DNA of 64,000 nucleotides from Nonomuraea soli (GCF_013761175.1 NZ_JACDUR010000001.1:558001-622000), one strand, 5' to 3'. Positions 32,513-40,331 are shown, numbered from the stretch's first letter. Numbers and translations: made by a program. Notes: a model not told the origin generated them from the sequence alone.

Positions 32513-33325
32513 ATGGAGGTGGCCGGAGTCCAGATCTCGCTGCTGCACGACGACAACAAGCCGCGCAAGCTGAAGTACAACCTCGGCCACCCGCGGGTGC
32601 TGGCCTTCGGCGGAGCATATTCGAACCTCGTCACCGCCGTGGCCAGGGCGGGGCACGAGCAGGGGTTCGAGACGATCGGGGTGATCCGCGGCGAGGAGCA
32701 CCTGCCGCTCAACCCCTCACTGGCCAGGGCCGCCGCGCACGGCATGCGCCTGACCTACCTCGACCGCGCCGCCTACCGGCTGAAGCACACGCCTGCCGTA
32801 CAGGAGCGGCTGAGGGAGGAGTTCGGCGAGGTCTTCATCCTGCCCGAGGGCGGCAGCAACGCCGCCGCCGTGCGAGGCTGCGCGGAGCTGCCCGGGGAGA
32901 TCGAGGACGACTACGACGTCGTCTGCTGCCCGGTCGGCACCGGCGGCACGCTGGCCGGCATCGCCGCGGGCCTGCCGCCGGGCAAGCGGGCCATCGGCTT
33001 CGCCGTGCTCAAGGGCGGCGCCTTCCTCAACGACGAGGTGGCCAGGCTCCAGCGGGAGTACGGCAGGCGGACCGGCAACTGGTCGATCGAGCTCGGCTAC
33101 CACTTCGGCGGCTACGCCAAGACCACCCCCGTGCTGGACGCCATGGGCTTCGAGCGGGTGTACGTCGCCAAGATGATCTATGGCATCCTCGACCTCGTAC
33201 GGCGGGGCCGCTTCGCCAGGGGCACCCGCATCGTGGCCGTGGTGACCGGTCAGCCCGACACGCCGGTCGAGGAGTGGGGCTCGCCGACCGGTTTCGACTC
33301 GGGTGACCCCCGCTGGCGCAGGTAG
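32513..33325 (+). CDS. PLP-dependent D-cysteine desulfhydrase/ACC deaminase-like enzyme
   Basis: Fold-type II PLP enzyme of 270 residues. The Schiff-base lysine lies in DDNKPRKLKYNL; GGAYSNL binds substrate and the phosphate loop is PVGTGGTLAGIAAGL. It is shorter than typical members (about 330). TACTCT (32501-32506) ends 6 bases before the ATG and no ribosome site is present, so the mRNA is probably leaderless. Its last 76 bases overlap the convergent membrane-protein gene. D-cysteine or D-amino-acid catabolism is the best guess; ACC deaminase is less likely. Confidence 0.82.
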   Translation: MEVAGVQISLLHDDNKPRKLKYNLGHPRVLAFGGAYSNLVTAVARAGHEQGFETIGVIRGEEHLPLNPSLARAAAHGMRLTYLDRAAYRLKHTPAVQERLREEFGEVFILPEGGSNAAAVRGCAELPGEIEDDYDVVCCPVGTGGTLAGIAAGLPPGKRAIGFAVLKGGAFLNDEVARLQREYGRRTGNWSIELGYHFGGYAKTTPVLDAMGFERVYVAKMIYGILDLVRRGRFARGTRIVAVVTGQPDTPVEEWGSPTGFDSGDPRWRR

Positions 33326-33918
33326 ATCGAGAGCACCACCATCGAGGCCACGGCCAGGAACTCCGACTGCCAGTTCTGCAGGGTGCGGCTCCAGAAGTCG
33401 GGCGAGAGCACGTACTGCCCCCACGAGATCGGGTCGCGCAGCTCCGACAGTCGTTCGCCGTTGTGCGCGGCCATGCCGGCCACCGACTGCGCCAGCCACG
33501 AGGCCACGAAGACGAAGCCCATGGTCAGGCCCAGGGAGTTGCTGAACAGCCAGTGCCTGAACCCGGTCTCGGCCGCCCAGGCGGGGGAGTCGGCCTTCGC
33601 GTGCCTGCCGACCTTCTGCTCCTCGTCGGATCCCGCCCCCTCCTCGCCCGGCGGTTTGGACTCGGTCGAGCCGCGCTGGATCAGCCACACGGTGACCAGG
33701 ACGAACAGGAAGAACTGCAGGTATTCGGACTGCCAGTTCTCCGCCACGTCCACCGCGAACTCGGAGGTGGCGACGTACTGCACCACTGAGACGGTCGAGC
33801 CGCCGTCGACCAGCTGCCGATCGTTGTAGTCCGCCGTCCCGGCGATCGCCTGGCCGACGAGGGCGGCGGCGAACAGGCCGAGGAAGGCCAGTGACAGGGC
33901 GTTCTGCCTGATCTTCAT
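33250..33918 (-). CDS. Internally duplicated membrane protein (DUF6766-like)
   Basis: Membrane protein of 222 residues made of two related halves. Half 1 (6-90) contains SLAFLGLFAAALVGQAIAG, then QYVATSEF, ENWQSEYLQFFLFVLVTVWL and RGSTESKP; half 2 (125-215) contains SLGLTMGFVFVASWLAQSVAG, QYVLSPDF, QNWQSEFLAVASMVVLSIYL and RGSPESKP. Each half has two membrane helices and an acidic tail. Function unknown. The ATG overlaps the stop of a 27-codon gene (ATGA) and the 3' end overlaps the convergent PLP-enzyme gene by 76 bases. Confidence 0.82.
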   Translation of the reverse strand: MKIRQNALSLAFLGLFAAALVGQAIAGTADYNDRQLVDGGSTVSVVQYVATSEFAVDVAENWQSEYLQFFLFVLVTVWLIQRGSTESKPPGEEGAGSDEEQKVGRHAKADSPAWAAETGFRHWLFSNSLGLTMGFVFVASWLAQSVAGMAAHNGERLSELRDPISWGQYVLSPDFWSRTLQNWQSEFLAVASMVVLSIYLRQRGSPESKPVGEPHSSTGVSG

Positions 33919-33998
33919 CGGTGCAGCACCCCCATCGCGAAGAACCAGATCAAGCCGATCACGATGATGGCCACCGTGACCGCGAAGACCATCCGCAT
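33915..33998 (-). CDS. 27-residue single-helix membrane peptide
   Basis: Short gene with ATG at 33998 preceded by GGAGG (8-base spacing) and a TGA that overlaps the start of the next gene. The product is one hydrophobic helix (VFAVTVAIIVIGLIWFFAMG) with a basic start (MRM) and end (HR). The strong ribosome site, the tight overlap with the DUF6766-like gene and the 4-base gap to the upstream lipoprotein stop support it as a real member of a three-gene operon, perhaps a small subunit of the duplicated membrane protein. Confidence 0.7.
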   Translation of the reverse strand: MRMVFAVTVAIIVIGLIWFFAMGVLHR

Positions 33999-34001
33999 GG
34001 C

Positions 34002-34376
34002 TCAGTCCTCCACTTCGCAGTCGTAGGGCAGCTCCGGCCGCTGCTCGCATCCGGCGGCCTTGACCTTCCAGCCCTCGGCGTAACGGTGCAGGAAGAGCGT
34101 GTCCTCGCTGAGGCGTACCTGGGCCTCCTCACCCCACGCGACCGCCTCCTGGAGCGAGCCGCCACTCAGCGCAAGCTCGCCCAGGGCCTGACCGCAACTC
34201 TGCCCGTCGTCGGGCAGCTTGGCCGCCGTGCGGGGGGCGAGCAACAGGCAGGCGGCGTCCGGGCGGCCCTCGGACAGCGCACGGTAGAAGTCTTCCGCGA
34301 CTCTCGTCGGCGCTGACGTGTCGGTGGCGCAGCCTGCGAGGAGCAGCGCTGCGATCACGATGAGCAACCCCTTCAT
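34002..34376 (-). CDS. Small lipoprotein
   Basis: Lipoprotein of 124 residues with a textbook signal (MKGLLIVIAALLLAGC; lipobox LAGC at 13-16). The mature domain (TRVAEDFYRALSEGRPDAACLLLAP) has the look of an NTF2-like or SnoaL-like small lipoprotein, with cysteines that could pair. It heads the operon with the 27-residue peptide and the DUF6766-like protein. Function unknown. Confidence 0.85.
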   Translation of the reverse strand: MKGLLIVIAALLLAGCATDTSAPTRVAEDFYRALSEGRPDAACLLLAPRTAAKLPDDGQSCGQALGELALSGGSLQEAVAWGEEAQVRLSEDTLFLHRYAEGWKVKAAGCEQRPELPYDCEVED

Positions 34377-34421
34377 GACGGGCCACTACCCGGAATCACG
34401 CCCATCATGAGTCACACGACG

Positions 34422-34964
34422 CTAGGGCCCGAGTTGTCCCAGGATCGGCGAGAGGAGCGCGTTGAGCTCTTTGACCAGCACGATCAGCGCGCGCTGGGCA
34501 CGATCCTCGACCCCGTCGTGCGGTCCTTCCGGCGCGGGCGGCAGCTCCGAGAGGGGGATCGGCGCCTGCATCAGGAGCGAGGCGCGCAGGAACGGCGAGC
34601 GTGTCAGGTCGTGCTGGGTGGGCTCGACGTACTGTCCGAGGGTGCGCTGCCAGCCCTGCCATCCGCGGTCGCGCCACCAGGCGGCACGCGAGCGGTCGAG
34701 GCTCTCGGGCAGCGGCGCGGCCAGGCGCACCTCGGCGGTCAGCGAGCCGTCCCAGGTGTTGCGCAGGCAGTGGGCGTGGAGGATGCGAGGATCGCGGTGC
34801 ACGTGGCCGGGGGTCAGGAACGGCGGGGTGGCGATGTGCCACGCGGTGCACGCGAAGGTCACGGGGGCGATGTCGCCCCAGCTGTCGGCGAATTCATGGA
34901 CGTTTTTCCGGACATGGGTCGCGTATCTGCTGTCACCCCGGTCGAGCCAGAACGCCTTGGCCAT
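34422..34964 (-). CDS. Hypothetical protein, histidine- and tryptophan-rich
   Basis: Protein of 180 residues, ATG at 34964 with AGGGAGA about 7 bases upstream. Rich in Trp and His (HIATPPFLTPGHVHRDPRILHAH; RAAWWRDRGWQGWQ). No signal peptide, membrane segment or family I recognise; the regular spacing of histidines may mean metal binding. Divergent from the TetR gene, whose operator lies about 70 bases upstream of this start, so it may share that control. Confidence 0.65.
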   Translation of the reverse strand: MAKAFWLDRGDSRYATHVRKNVHEFADSWGDIAPVTFACTAWHIATPPFLTPGHVHRDPRILHAHCLRNTWDGSLTAEVRLAAPLPESLDRSRAAWWRDRGWQGWQRTLGQYVEPTQHDLTRSPFLRASLLMQAPIPLSELPPAPEGPHDGVEDRAQRALIVLVKELNALLSPILGQLGP

Positions 34965-35032
34965 GCACTCTCCCTTCGCCTCGTCCACCGTAAGGCTCAA
35001 CACCCGATCGTGGGTTCTGCTCTCCGCGAAGA

Positions 35033-35046
35033 TAAGCGTCCGCTTA
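35033..35046. promoter_or_regulatory. TetR operator, copy 1
   Basis: TAAGCG-TC-CGCTTA, perfect 6-base arms. It overlaps TAGTAT (35045-35050), whose end is 7 bases before the TetR ATG at 35058, the spacing of a leaderless promoter. An identical palindrome (centre TG instead of TC) precedes the acyl-CoA dehydrogenase gene. Confidence 0.75.
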
Positions 35047-35057
35047 GTATGTAAATC

Positions 35058-35666
35058 ATGGAGGATCTCTGGGAGGGCGTCGAGTCCGAGGCGGCGCGCA
35101 GGCTGCTGCGGGCGGCGGTGGAGCTGCTGGCGGCCAGGGGCTACGGCGGCGCCTCCACGCGGGAGATCGCCGAGCGGGCCGGGCTCAGCCCCGCGGCCAT
35201 GTACGTGCACTTCCCGACGAAGGCGGAGCTGCTCTACACGATCATTCACACGGTGCACGTCACCGCCCACGCCGCCGTCGTGGCGGGCGGATCCGCGCGC
35301 GGCGGGGTGCGGGACTCGCCCGCCGCGATGGTGCGCGGCATGGTCTACGCCCTGGCCGCCTTCCACTCCCGTCACCAGCTGGCCGCCCGCGTCACCCAGA
35401 ACGAGCTCGCCGCCCTCCCACCCGCCCAGTGGGCGACCATCCGCGGCATGCGCGACGCCACGGAGGGCCTGATCCTCGCCGAGGTCGCCAGGGGCGCCGC
35501 TGGCGGGGAGTTCGACGTGGCCGACCTGACCGGCACCTCCAGGGCGATCGTCTCCATGTGCGTCGACGTCGCCCGCTGGTACCACCCCGAGGGCCCGCGC
35601 ACCCCCGACGAGGTGGGCGCGCTCTATGCCCACCTGGCCGCCAGGATGCTCGGCGTGAAACCATAA
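35058..35666 (+). CDS. TetR/AcrR-family repressor of the acyl-CoA operon
   Basis: Repressor of 202 residues. HTH at about 15-60 (LLAARGYGGASTREIAERAGLSPAAMYVHFPTKAEL in two helices around a turn) is canonical; the ligand domain is of the acyl-CoA-responsive kind (ends in a conserved YHPEGPRTPDEV segment). Two copies of the same palindrome, one before this gene and one before the next, indicate autoregulation and control of the dehydrogenase operon. The natural ligand is probably an acyl-CoA, by analogy. Confidence 0.92.
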   Translation: MEDLWEGVESEAARRLLRAAVELLAARGYGGASTREIAERAGLSPAAMYVHFPTKAELLYTIIHTVHVTAHAAVVAGGSARGGVRDSPAAMVRGMVYALAAFHSRHQLAARVTQNELAALPPAQWATIRGMRDATEGLILAEVARGAAGGEFDVADLTGTSRAIVSMCVDVARWYHPEGPRTPDEVGALYAHLAARMLGVKP

Positions 35667-35667
35667 A

Positions 35668-35683
35668 CTAAGCGTGCGCTTAG
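35668..35683. promoter_or_regulatory. TetR operator, copy 2
   Basis: CTAAGCG-TG-CGCTTAG, perfect 7-base arms, just after the TetR stop and 17 bases before the dehydrogenase ATG. Same core TAAGCGNNCGCTTA as copy 1. Confidence 0.75.
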
Positions 35684-35700
35684 GACGAGAAGGGCAGCAC

Positions 35701-36846
35701 ATGCGACGCAGCATCTACGGCGAGGACCACGAGGCGTTCCGCGAGACGGTACGCGAGTTCGTCGCCCGTTCCGTGGCCCCCAGGGCCGAGGAGTTCATCG
35801 AGCGGCGCCTCATCGACCGTGAGGTGTGGCGGGAGGCGGGCAAGCAGGGCCTGCTCGGCCTGGAGGTGCCCGAGGTCTACGGAGGCGGCGAGGCGGGCGA
35901 CTACCGGTTCAACGCCGTCCTGGGCGAGGAGCTGTCGCACGTCAGCGCCGCGCTGGCCTCCGGCTTCGCCATCCACTACGACATCGTCGCGCCGTACCTG
36001 GTGGAGCTGACCACCGAGGAGCAGAAGCGGCGCTGGCTGCCGCGCTTCACCTCGGGCGAGCTCATCACCGCGATCGGCATGACCGAGCCCGGCGGCGGCT
36101 CCGACCTGGCCGCGCTGGCCACCGGCGCGGTGCGCGACGGCGACGACTGGGTGATCAACGGCTCCAAGACCTTCATCACCAACGGCTACCAGGCCGACCT
36201 GGTCATCGTGGCCGCCCGCACCAGCCCGGAGAAGAAGGCCAGGGGCATCACCCTGTTCGCCGTCGAGGCGGGCATGCCCGGCTTCGAGCGCGGGCGCAAG
36301 CTCGACAAGGTGGGCCAGCCCGAGGCCGACACCGCCGAGCTGTTCTTCAAGGACGTGCGGGTGCCCGACGCCAACCGCGTCGGCGAGGTCGACCACGGCT
36401 TCATCGCCATGATGGAGCGCCTGCCGCAGGAGCGGCTGTCGTGCGCGGTCTCCAACGTCGCCCACGCCTCGGCCGTCCTCGACGAGACGCTGGCCTACGT
36501 CAAGGAGCGCAAGGCCTTCGGCCAGGCGATCGGCGGCTTCCAGTACAACAAGTTCACCCTCGCCGACCTGGTGACCCGCCTCGACGTCTCGCGCGCCTAC
36601 GTCGACCAGTGCGTCGAGGCCCACGCGCGGGGCGAGCTGACCGCGGTCGACGCGGCCAAGGCCAAGCTCTGGACCTCCGAGGTGCAGAACGAGGTCATCG
36701 ACGCCTGCGTGCAACTGTTCGGCGGCTACGGGTACATGCGGGAGTACCGGGTGGCCAGGGCCTGGATGGACGCCCGCGTGACCAGGATCTGGGCGGGCAG
36801 CAACGAGATCATGCGCGAGATCATCGGACGGGATCTGGGCCTGTGA
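35701..36846 (+). CDS. Acyl-CoA dehydrogenase
   Basis: FAD enzyme of 381 residues that oxidises acyl-CoA to enoyl-CoA. FAD/substrate motifs AIGMTEPGGGSDLAAL and GSKTFITNGYQADLVIVAART are typical, as is the C-terminal QLFGGYGYMREYRVARAWMDARV. The end motif reads IWAGSNEIMREII, the form found in long- or branched-chain members whose catalytic base sits elsewhere. I start at the ATG at 35701 after the operator; its ribosome site (GAAGGG) is moderate. First gene of a three-gene operon with overlapping junctions. Confidence 0.93.
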   Translation: MRRSIYGEDHEAFRETVREFVARSVAPRAEEFIERRLIDREVWREAGKQGLLGLEVPEVYGGGEAGDYRFNAVLGEELSHVSAALASGFAIHYDIVAPYLVELTTEEQKRRWLPRFTSGELITAIGMTEPGGGSDLAALATGAVRDGDDWVINGSKTFITNGYQADLVIVAARTSPEKKARGITLFAVEAGMPGFERGRKLDKVGQPEADTAELFFKDVRVPDANRVGEVDHGFIAMMERLPQERLSCAVSNVAHASAVLDETLAYVKERKAFGQAIGGFQYNKFTLADLVTRLDVSRAYVDQCVEAHARGELTAVDAAKAKLWTSEVQNEVIDACVQLFGGYGYMREYRVARAWMDARVTRIWAGSNEIMREIIGRDLGL

Positions 36847-37250
36847 ACGACTACCACTACTGGCGCTCCATCCCGAGCCGCTGGAACGACAACGACTCCT
36901 ACGGCCACCTCAACAACGTCGTCCACTACGAGATGGTCGACTCGACGGTCAACACGTGGCTGGTGGAGAAGGCGAGCTTCGACCCGCGCGGTCCGCGGAT
37001 CGGCATGTGCGTGGAGTCGCGCTGCGTCTACAAGGCCGAGGCGAGCTTCCCCGACGTGATCAGGGTGGGCCTGCGCATCGGCAAGCTCGGCACCTCCAGC
37101 GTGCGCTACGAGCTGGGCCTGTTCCGCGACCACGACGACGTGCTCATCGCCGAGGCGGAGTTCACGCACGTCTTCGTCGACCGGGTCACCCGCCGGCCCG
37201 CCCCGATCGAGGGGCGCACGCGCGCCGCGATGGAGGCGATGCTGGCATGA
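36843..37250 (+). CDS. Hotdog-fold acyl-CoA thioesterase
   Basis: 4HBT-type thioesterase of 135 residues; GTG at 36843 overlaps the dehydrogenase stop. The catalytic region is RWNDNDSYGHLNNVVHYEMVD, with Asp and Asn residues typical of the 4-hydroxybenzoyl-CoA/YbgC group. It would release free acids from CoA esters made or consumed by the operon. The stop overlaps the dehydrogenase downstream (ATGA). Confidence 0.9.
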   Translation: MNDYHYWRSIPSRWNDNDSYGHLNNVVHYEMVDSTVNTWLVEKASFDPRGPRIGMCVESRCVYKAEASFPDVIRVGLRIGKLGTSSVRYELGLFRDHDDVLIAEAEFTHVFVDRVTRRPAPIEGRTRAAMEAMLA

Positions 37251-38362
37251 CGCTGACCACCAGGGCGGCCGTGCTCGTCGAGTCCGGCCGCCCGGCGCCC
37301 TACGCGCGGTCGAGGCCGCTGGAGATCCACGAGCTGACGCTGCGGCCACCCGGCGAGGGCGAGTTGCTGGTCAAGGTCGGCGCCGCCGGGCTGTGCCACT
37401 CCGACCTGTCGGTGGTCAACGGCTCGCGTCCCCGCCCGCTGCCGATGGCCCTGGGGCACGAGGCGGCAGGGGAGATCGTCGAGGCCGGTCCGGGCACCAC
37501 CATGCGGCCGGGCGACCACATCGTGCTGACCTTCGTCCCGGCCTGCGGCTCGTGCACGATGTGCGCCAAGGGCCGGCCCGCGCTGTGCGGGCCGGGTGGG
37601 GCGGCCAACCGGGCGGGCACCCTGCTCAGCGGCTCGCGCAGGCTCTCCGGAGGGGTCAACCATCACCTGGGCGTCTCGGGATTCGCCGACTACGCGGTCG
37701 TCTCCGAGCAGTCGGCGGTCAAGGTCGATCCCGCTCTGCCGTACGAGATCGCGGCCCTGTTCGGCTGTGCGGTGCTGACCGGCGCGGGAGCGGTCCGGTA
37801 CGGCGCGCGTGTCGTCGCCGACGACACGGTGGCGGTCTTCGGGCTCGGGGGAGTGGGCCTGTCGGCGCTCCTGGCCGCCAGGGCCGCGGGTGCCGGCACG
37901 CTCGTCGCCGTCGATGTCGTCGACGCCAAGCTGGAGCTCGCCGGGCAGCTCGGCGCCACCCACGTGATCAAGGGCGGTCCCGGTGCGGTCGAGGAGGTAC
38001 GGCAGGCGACGGGCGGCGGCGCCGACAAGGTCATCGAGACCACCGGGGTGGTGCCGGTGCTCGCCCAGGCCTACGAGGCGACCGCGCCGGGCGGCGTGAC
38101 CGTCACCGTGGGCCTGCCCGATCCCGGCGTGCCGCTCAGCCTGCCCGCCCTGTCGCTCGTGGCGGAGGAGCGCACCCTCAAGGGCAGCTACCTGGGCTCG
38201 TGCGTGCCGCGCCGTGACGTGCCGGCCTTCATCGACCTGTACAAGCAGGGCCTGCTCCCCGTCGACCGGCTGCTGTCGGGCCGGCTCACCCTCGACGAGG
38301 TCAACGAGGGCTTCGACCTCCTGCACACCGGCGAGGCCGTGCGGCAGGTGGTCATGCTCTAG
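37247..38362 (+). CDS. Zinc-dependent alcohol dehydrogenase (MDR family)
   Basis: Class III-like medium-chain dehydrogenase of 371 residues. Catalytic zinc ligands C50 and H71-E72; structural zinc C100, C103, C106, C114; NAD motif VFGLGGVGLSAL. C-terminal end (LTLDEVNEGFDLLHTGEAVRQVVML) is typical of actinobacterial NDMA- or NAD-dependent alcohol dehydrogenases. Together with the dehydrogenase and thioesterase it suggests the breakdown of an alcohol or acyl compound, under TetR control. Confidence 0.92.
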   Translation: MTLTTRAAVLVESGRPAPYARSRPLEIHELTLRPPGEGELLVKVGAAGLCHSDLSVVNGSRPRPLPMALGHEAAGEIVEAGPGTTMRPGDHIVLTFVPACGSCTMCAKGRPALCGPGGAANRAGTLLSGSRRLSGGVNHHLGVSGFADYAVVSEQSAVKVDPALPYEIAALFGCAVLTGAGAVRYGARVVADDTVAVFGLGGVGLSALLAARAAGAGTLVAVDVVDAKLELAGQLGATHVIKGGPGAVEEVRQATGGGADKVIETTGVVPVLAQAYEATAPGGVTVTVGLPDPGVPLSLPALSLVAEERTLKGSYLGSCVPRRDVPAFIDLYKQGLLPVDRLLSGRLTLDEVNEGFDLLHTGEAVRQVVML

Positions 38363-38363
38363 C

Positions 38364-38387
38364 CGGTATCTCGAATAAGAGATACCG
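38364..38387. promoter_or_regulatory. Palindromic operator before the XRE gene
   Basis: CGGTATCTC-N6-GAGATACCG, perfect 9-base arms, starting 2 bases after the alcohol dehydrogenase stop. It overlaps TACCGT (38383-38388), whose end is 7 bases before the XRE ATG, so the gene is probably leaderless and repressed by its own product. A further GGTAT lies at 38393-38397. Confidence 0.7.
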
Positions 38388-38395
38388 TCGGTGGT

Positions 38396-38797
38396 ATGGA
38401 CGATGACGACCTGCCCCTGCTGCCGGGCTTCCGCGAGATGGCCATGGCCCGCCGCGACATGATCGAACGGCTGGCCGAGGAGCGCAGGTCGTCGGGTCTG
38501 TCCCAGACCGAGGTGGCCGCCAGGATGGGCACCTCGCAGTCCGCGGTCGCGCGGCTGGAGTCGGGCGAGGCCGATGTACGCGCCTCCACGCTCGAACGGT
38601 ACGCCGCCGCGATCGGCCACCGCATCAGCTGGAGGTTGAGCCTTGACGCTGTCACCGGAACGCCATCGGAGCCCACAGAGACAGACCACGGGAGCGGCCT
38701 CGTCCGCGAACCCCGCCCCCTCCTCGACCCTCGCACCCCGCCATCCACGGGAGGCGGACTCGGCTCCAGGAGACTGCGACGCCCCGGACGGTCCTGA
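38396..38797 (+). CDS. XRE-family HTH protein paired with a ClpP-like gene
   Basis: Protein of 133 residues. HTH at about 25-75 (SGLSQTEVAARMGTSQSAVARLESGEADVRASTLERYA) is strong and has the antitoxin-like form; after residue 82 the sequence is low-complexity. The downstream gene starts inside it (155-base overlap) in another frame, so the C-terminal third is coded by DNA also used by the ClpP-like gene. The palindrome in its promoter suggests autoregulation, as in toxin-antitoxin pairs. Confidence 0.82.
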   Translation: MDDDDLPLLPGFREMAMARRDMIERLAEERRSSGLSQTEVAARMGTSQSAVARLESGEADVRASTLERYAAAIGHRISWRLSLDAVTGTPSEPTETDHGSGLVREPRPLLDPRTPPSTGGGLGSRRLRRPGRS

Positions 38798-39596
38798 GAT
38801 CCCCGACACGCCGGACCTCCCGGACGTCTCCGCCGTCAGCGACGTCCCCGAGATCCCGGAGGTCCTCGACCTGTCCGCGCTCGCCGACGTGCCGGATGTG
38901 CCCGGCCTCCCGGAGATCCCGGAGATCCCCGAATCGCCCGGCGAGCCGAGAGCCGGGTTCGTCGGATTCCAGGCCCGCTGGACCCCTCCCGGCCTGCCTC
39001 CCGAGCGTCCAGGGCCGCTGCCGCCGCTGCCCCGCCCCGAGCCGATGCCCCTGCGCGGCCCCTCCTACTCCGTCCACGTCACCCACGACCCGATCGCCGA
39101 GCGCCTGTTCGAGCAGCGCATCGTGCTGGCCCACGGCGAGCTGACCGAACAGAACGTCACCCCCTGGTGCGCCGGCCTGCTCACCCTCGGCGCCATCGGC
39201 CGCCAGCCCATCAAGCTGCACCTGAGCATCCCTGACGGGGAGCTGGGTGCGGTGCTGACCATGCTCGACACCCTCGACTCGCTGACCGTCGAGGTGCACG
39301 CCCAGGTGACCGGCAGGCTCGGCGGCCCGGCCCTGGCCCTGCTGGCCGCCGTGACCCGCCGCCGAGGCTCGCCCAACTCCCTCTTCCGCATGGGCGAGCC
39401 GCACCTGACCGCGCGCGGCACCACCGAGGAGGTGCTCGACCAGCAGGAGCAGAACCGCCGCATGCTCGACACGATCTATTGGCGGCTGTCCGACCTGACC
39501 GGCAAGGAGGTCGACGAGATCCGGCACGACTCCGTCAGGGGCCGCCACCTGAACGTGGAGGAGGCTATCGCCTACGGGCTCCTGGAGGGCCTATAG
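38643..39596 (+). CDS. ClpP-fold protein without catalytic triad (pseudoprotease)
   Basis: Protein of 317 residues. The TTG at 38643 has GGAGG 7 bases upstream. Residues 1-140 are disordered, with a Pro/Glu/Asp repeat (VPEIPE, LPDV; 50-100). Residues 141-317 have the ClpP fold: IVLAHGELTEQN, LHLSIPDGELGAVLTMLDTL, LTGKEVDEI and HLNVEEAIAYGLLEG align with ClpP. The nucleophile position (GQAAS in ClpP) reads GRLGG (G228), the histidine position reads GEP (G251) and the aspartate position reads RGR (G300), so all three catalytic residues are lost. It may bind Clp subunits or act as a sensor; its coupling to an XRE gene argues for a regulatory pair. Confidence 0.8.
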   Translation: MTLSPERHRSPQRQTTGAASSANPAPSSTLAPRHPREADSAPGDCDAPDGPEIPDTPDLPDVSAVSDVPEIPEVLDLSALADVPDVPGLPEIPEIPESPGEPRAGFVGFQARWTPPGLPPERPGPLPPLPRPEPMPLRGPSYSVHVTHDPIAERLFEQRIVLAHGELTEQNVTPWCAGLLTLGAIGRQPIKLHLSIPDGELGAVLTMLDTLDSLTVEVHAQVTGRLGGPALALLAAVTRRRGSPNSLFRMGEPHLTARGTTEEVLDQQEQNRRMLDTIYWRLSDLTGKEVDEIRHDSVRGRHLNVEEAIAYGLLEGL

Positions 39597-39635
39597 TGGC
39601 CATTGAATGACCGAATAAGGAAATCGGGTCAAACA

Positions 39636-40331
39636 ATGGGCACCAAGAAGGCAGGACGGCCGCCCGTCGACGCGGCGCGCCAGCTGGAGCGGGCGCACCG
39701 CATCCTCGACGCGGCGGCCGGGCTCGTCCTGCGGTGGGGGTACGACAAGACCACCATCGAGGACGTGGCGCGGGCGGCCGAGGTCGCCAAGGGCACCATC
39801 TACCTGCACTGGCGTACGCGTGACGAGCTGTTCGTCGCCCTGCTGCGCCGCGAGCGGGTGGCCATGCTGCGTGCCGTACGGCAGGCGGATCCCCAGACGC
39901 TCGACGACCTGGTGCGTCACCTGGCGCTCGGCGTGATGCGCGACCCCCTGATGCGCGCCAGCGTGCTCAACGACTCGCAGGTGCTCGGCAAGCTGACCAG
40001 GCACAAGCGCGCCGACACCGAGCTGGTCTCAGGCTTCCTCGGCTATTTCGAGACCCTCGCCGGGCTGGGCGTCATCCGCGGCGACCTGCACCCCGGCGAG
40101 CACGCCACCGTGCTGGGCTCGGTGCTGCACGGCTTCCTGACGGTCTCGGCACGCCTGCCCGAGGAGTTCCGCCTGCCCGACGAGCGCGTCGCCGAGCTGG
40201 TCGGCGAGAGCGTGCACCGCACCCTGGAGTCCGGGAGCCCGTTCGGTCCAGAAGCCGTCGAGGCGACCAGGGCGTTCCTCGCCCTGGCCATCGACGTGGC
40301 GGAGAGCAAGCTGAAGGAGGCTCTCGGATGA
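39636..40331 (+). CDS. TetR/AcrR-family regulator
   Basis: Repressor of 231 residues. The DNA-binding domain is at about 20-65 (GYDKTTIEDVARAAEVAKGTIYLHWRTRDEL). I use the ATG at 39636; a TTG at 39603 would add 11 residues. TATAGT (39592-39597), overlapping the preceding stop codon, is a good -10 box. The stop overlaps the dikinase start (ATGA), so the two are co-expressed and this protein probably governs the dikinase. Ligand unknown. Confidence 0.88.
   Translation: MGTKKAGRPPVDAARQLERAHRILDAAAGLVLRWGYDKTTIEDVARAAEVAKGTIYLHWRTRDELFVALLRRERVAMLRAVRQADPQTLDDLVRHLALGVMRDPLMRASVLNDSQVLGKLTRHKRADTELVSGFLGYFETLAGLGVIRGDLHPGEHATVLGSVLHGFLTVSARLPEEFRLPDERVAELVGESVHRTLESGSPFGPEAVEATRAFLALAIDVAESKLKEALG

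Noticed and set aside
35826..36842. Long upstream extension of the thioesterase frame
   Set aside because: The upstream part is a shadow of the acyl-CoA dehydrogenase; the gene begins at the GTG at 36843 that overlaps the dehydrogenase stop.
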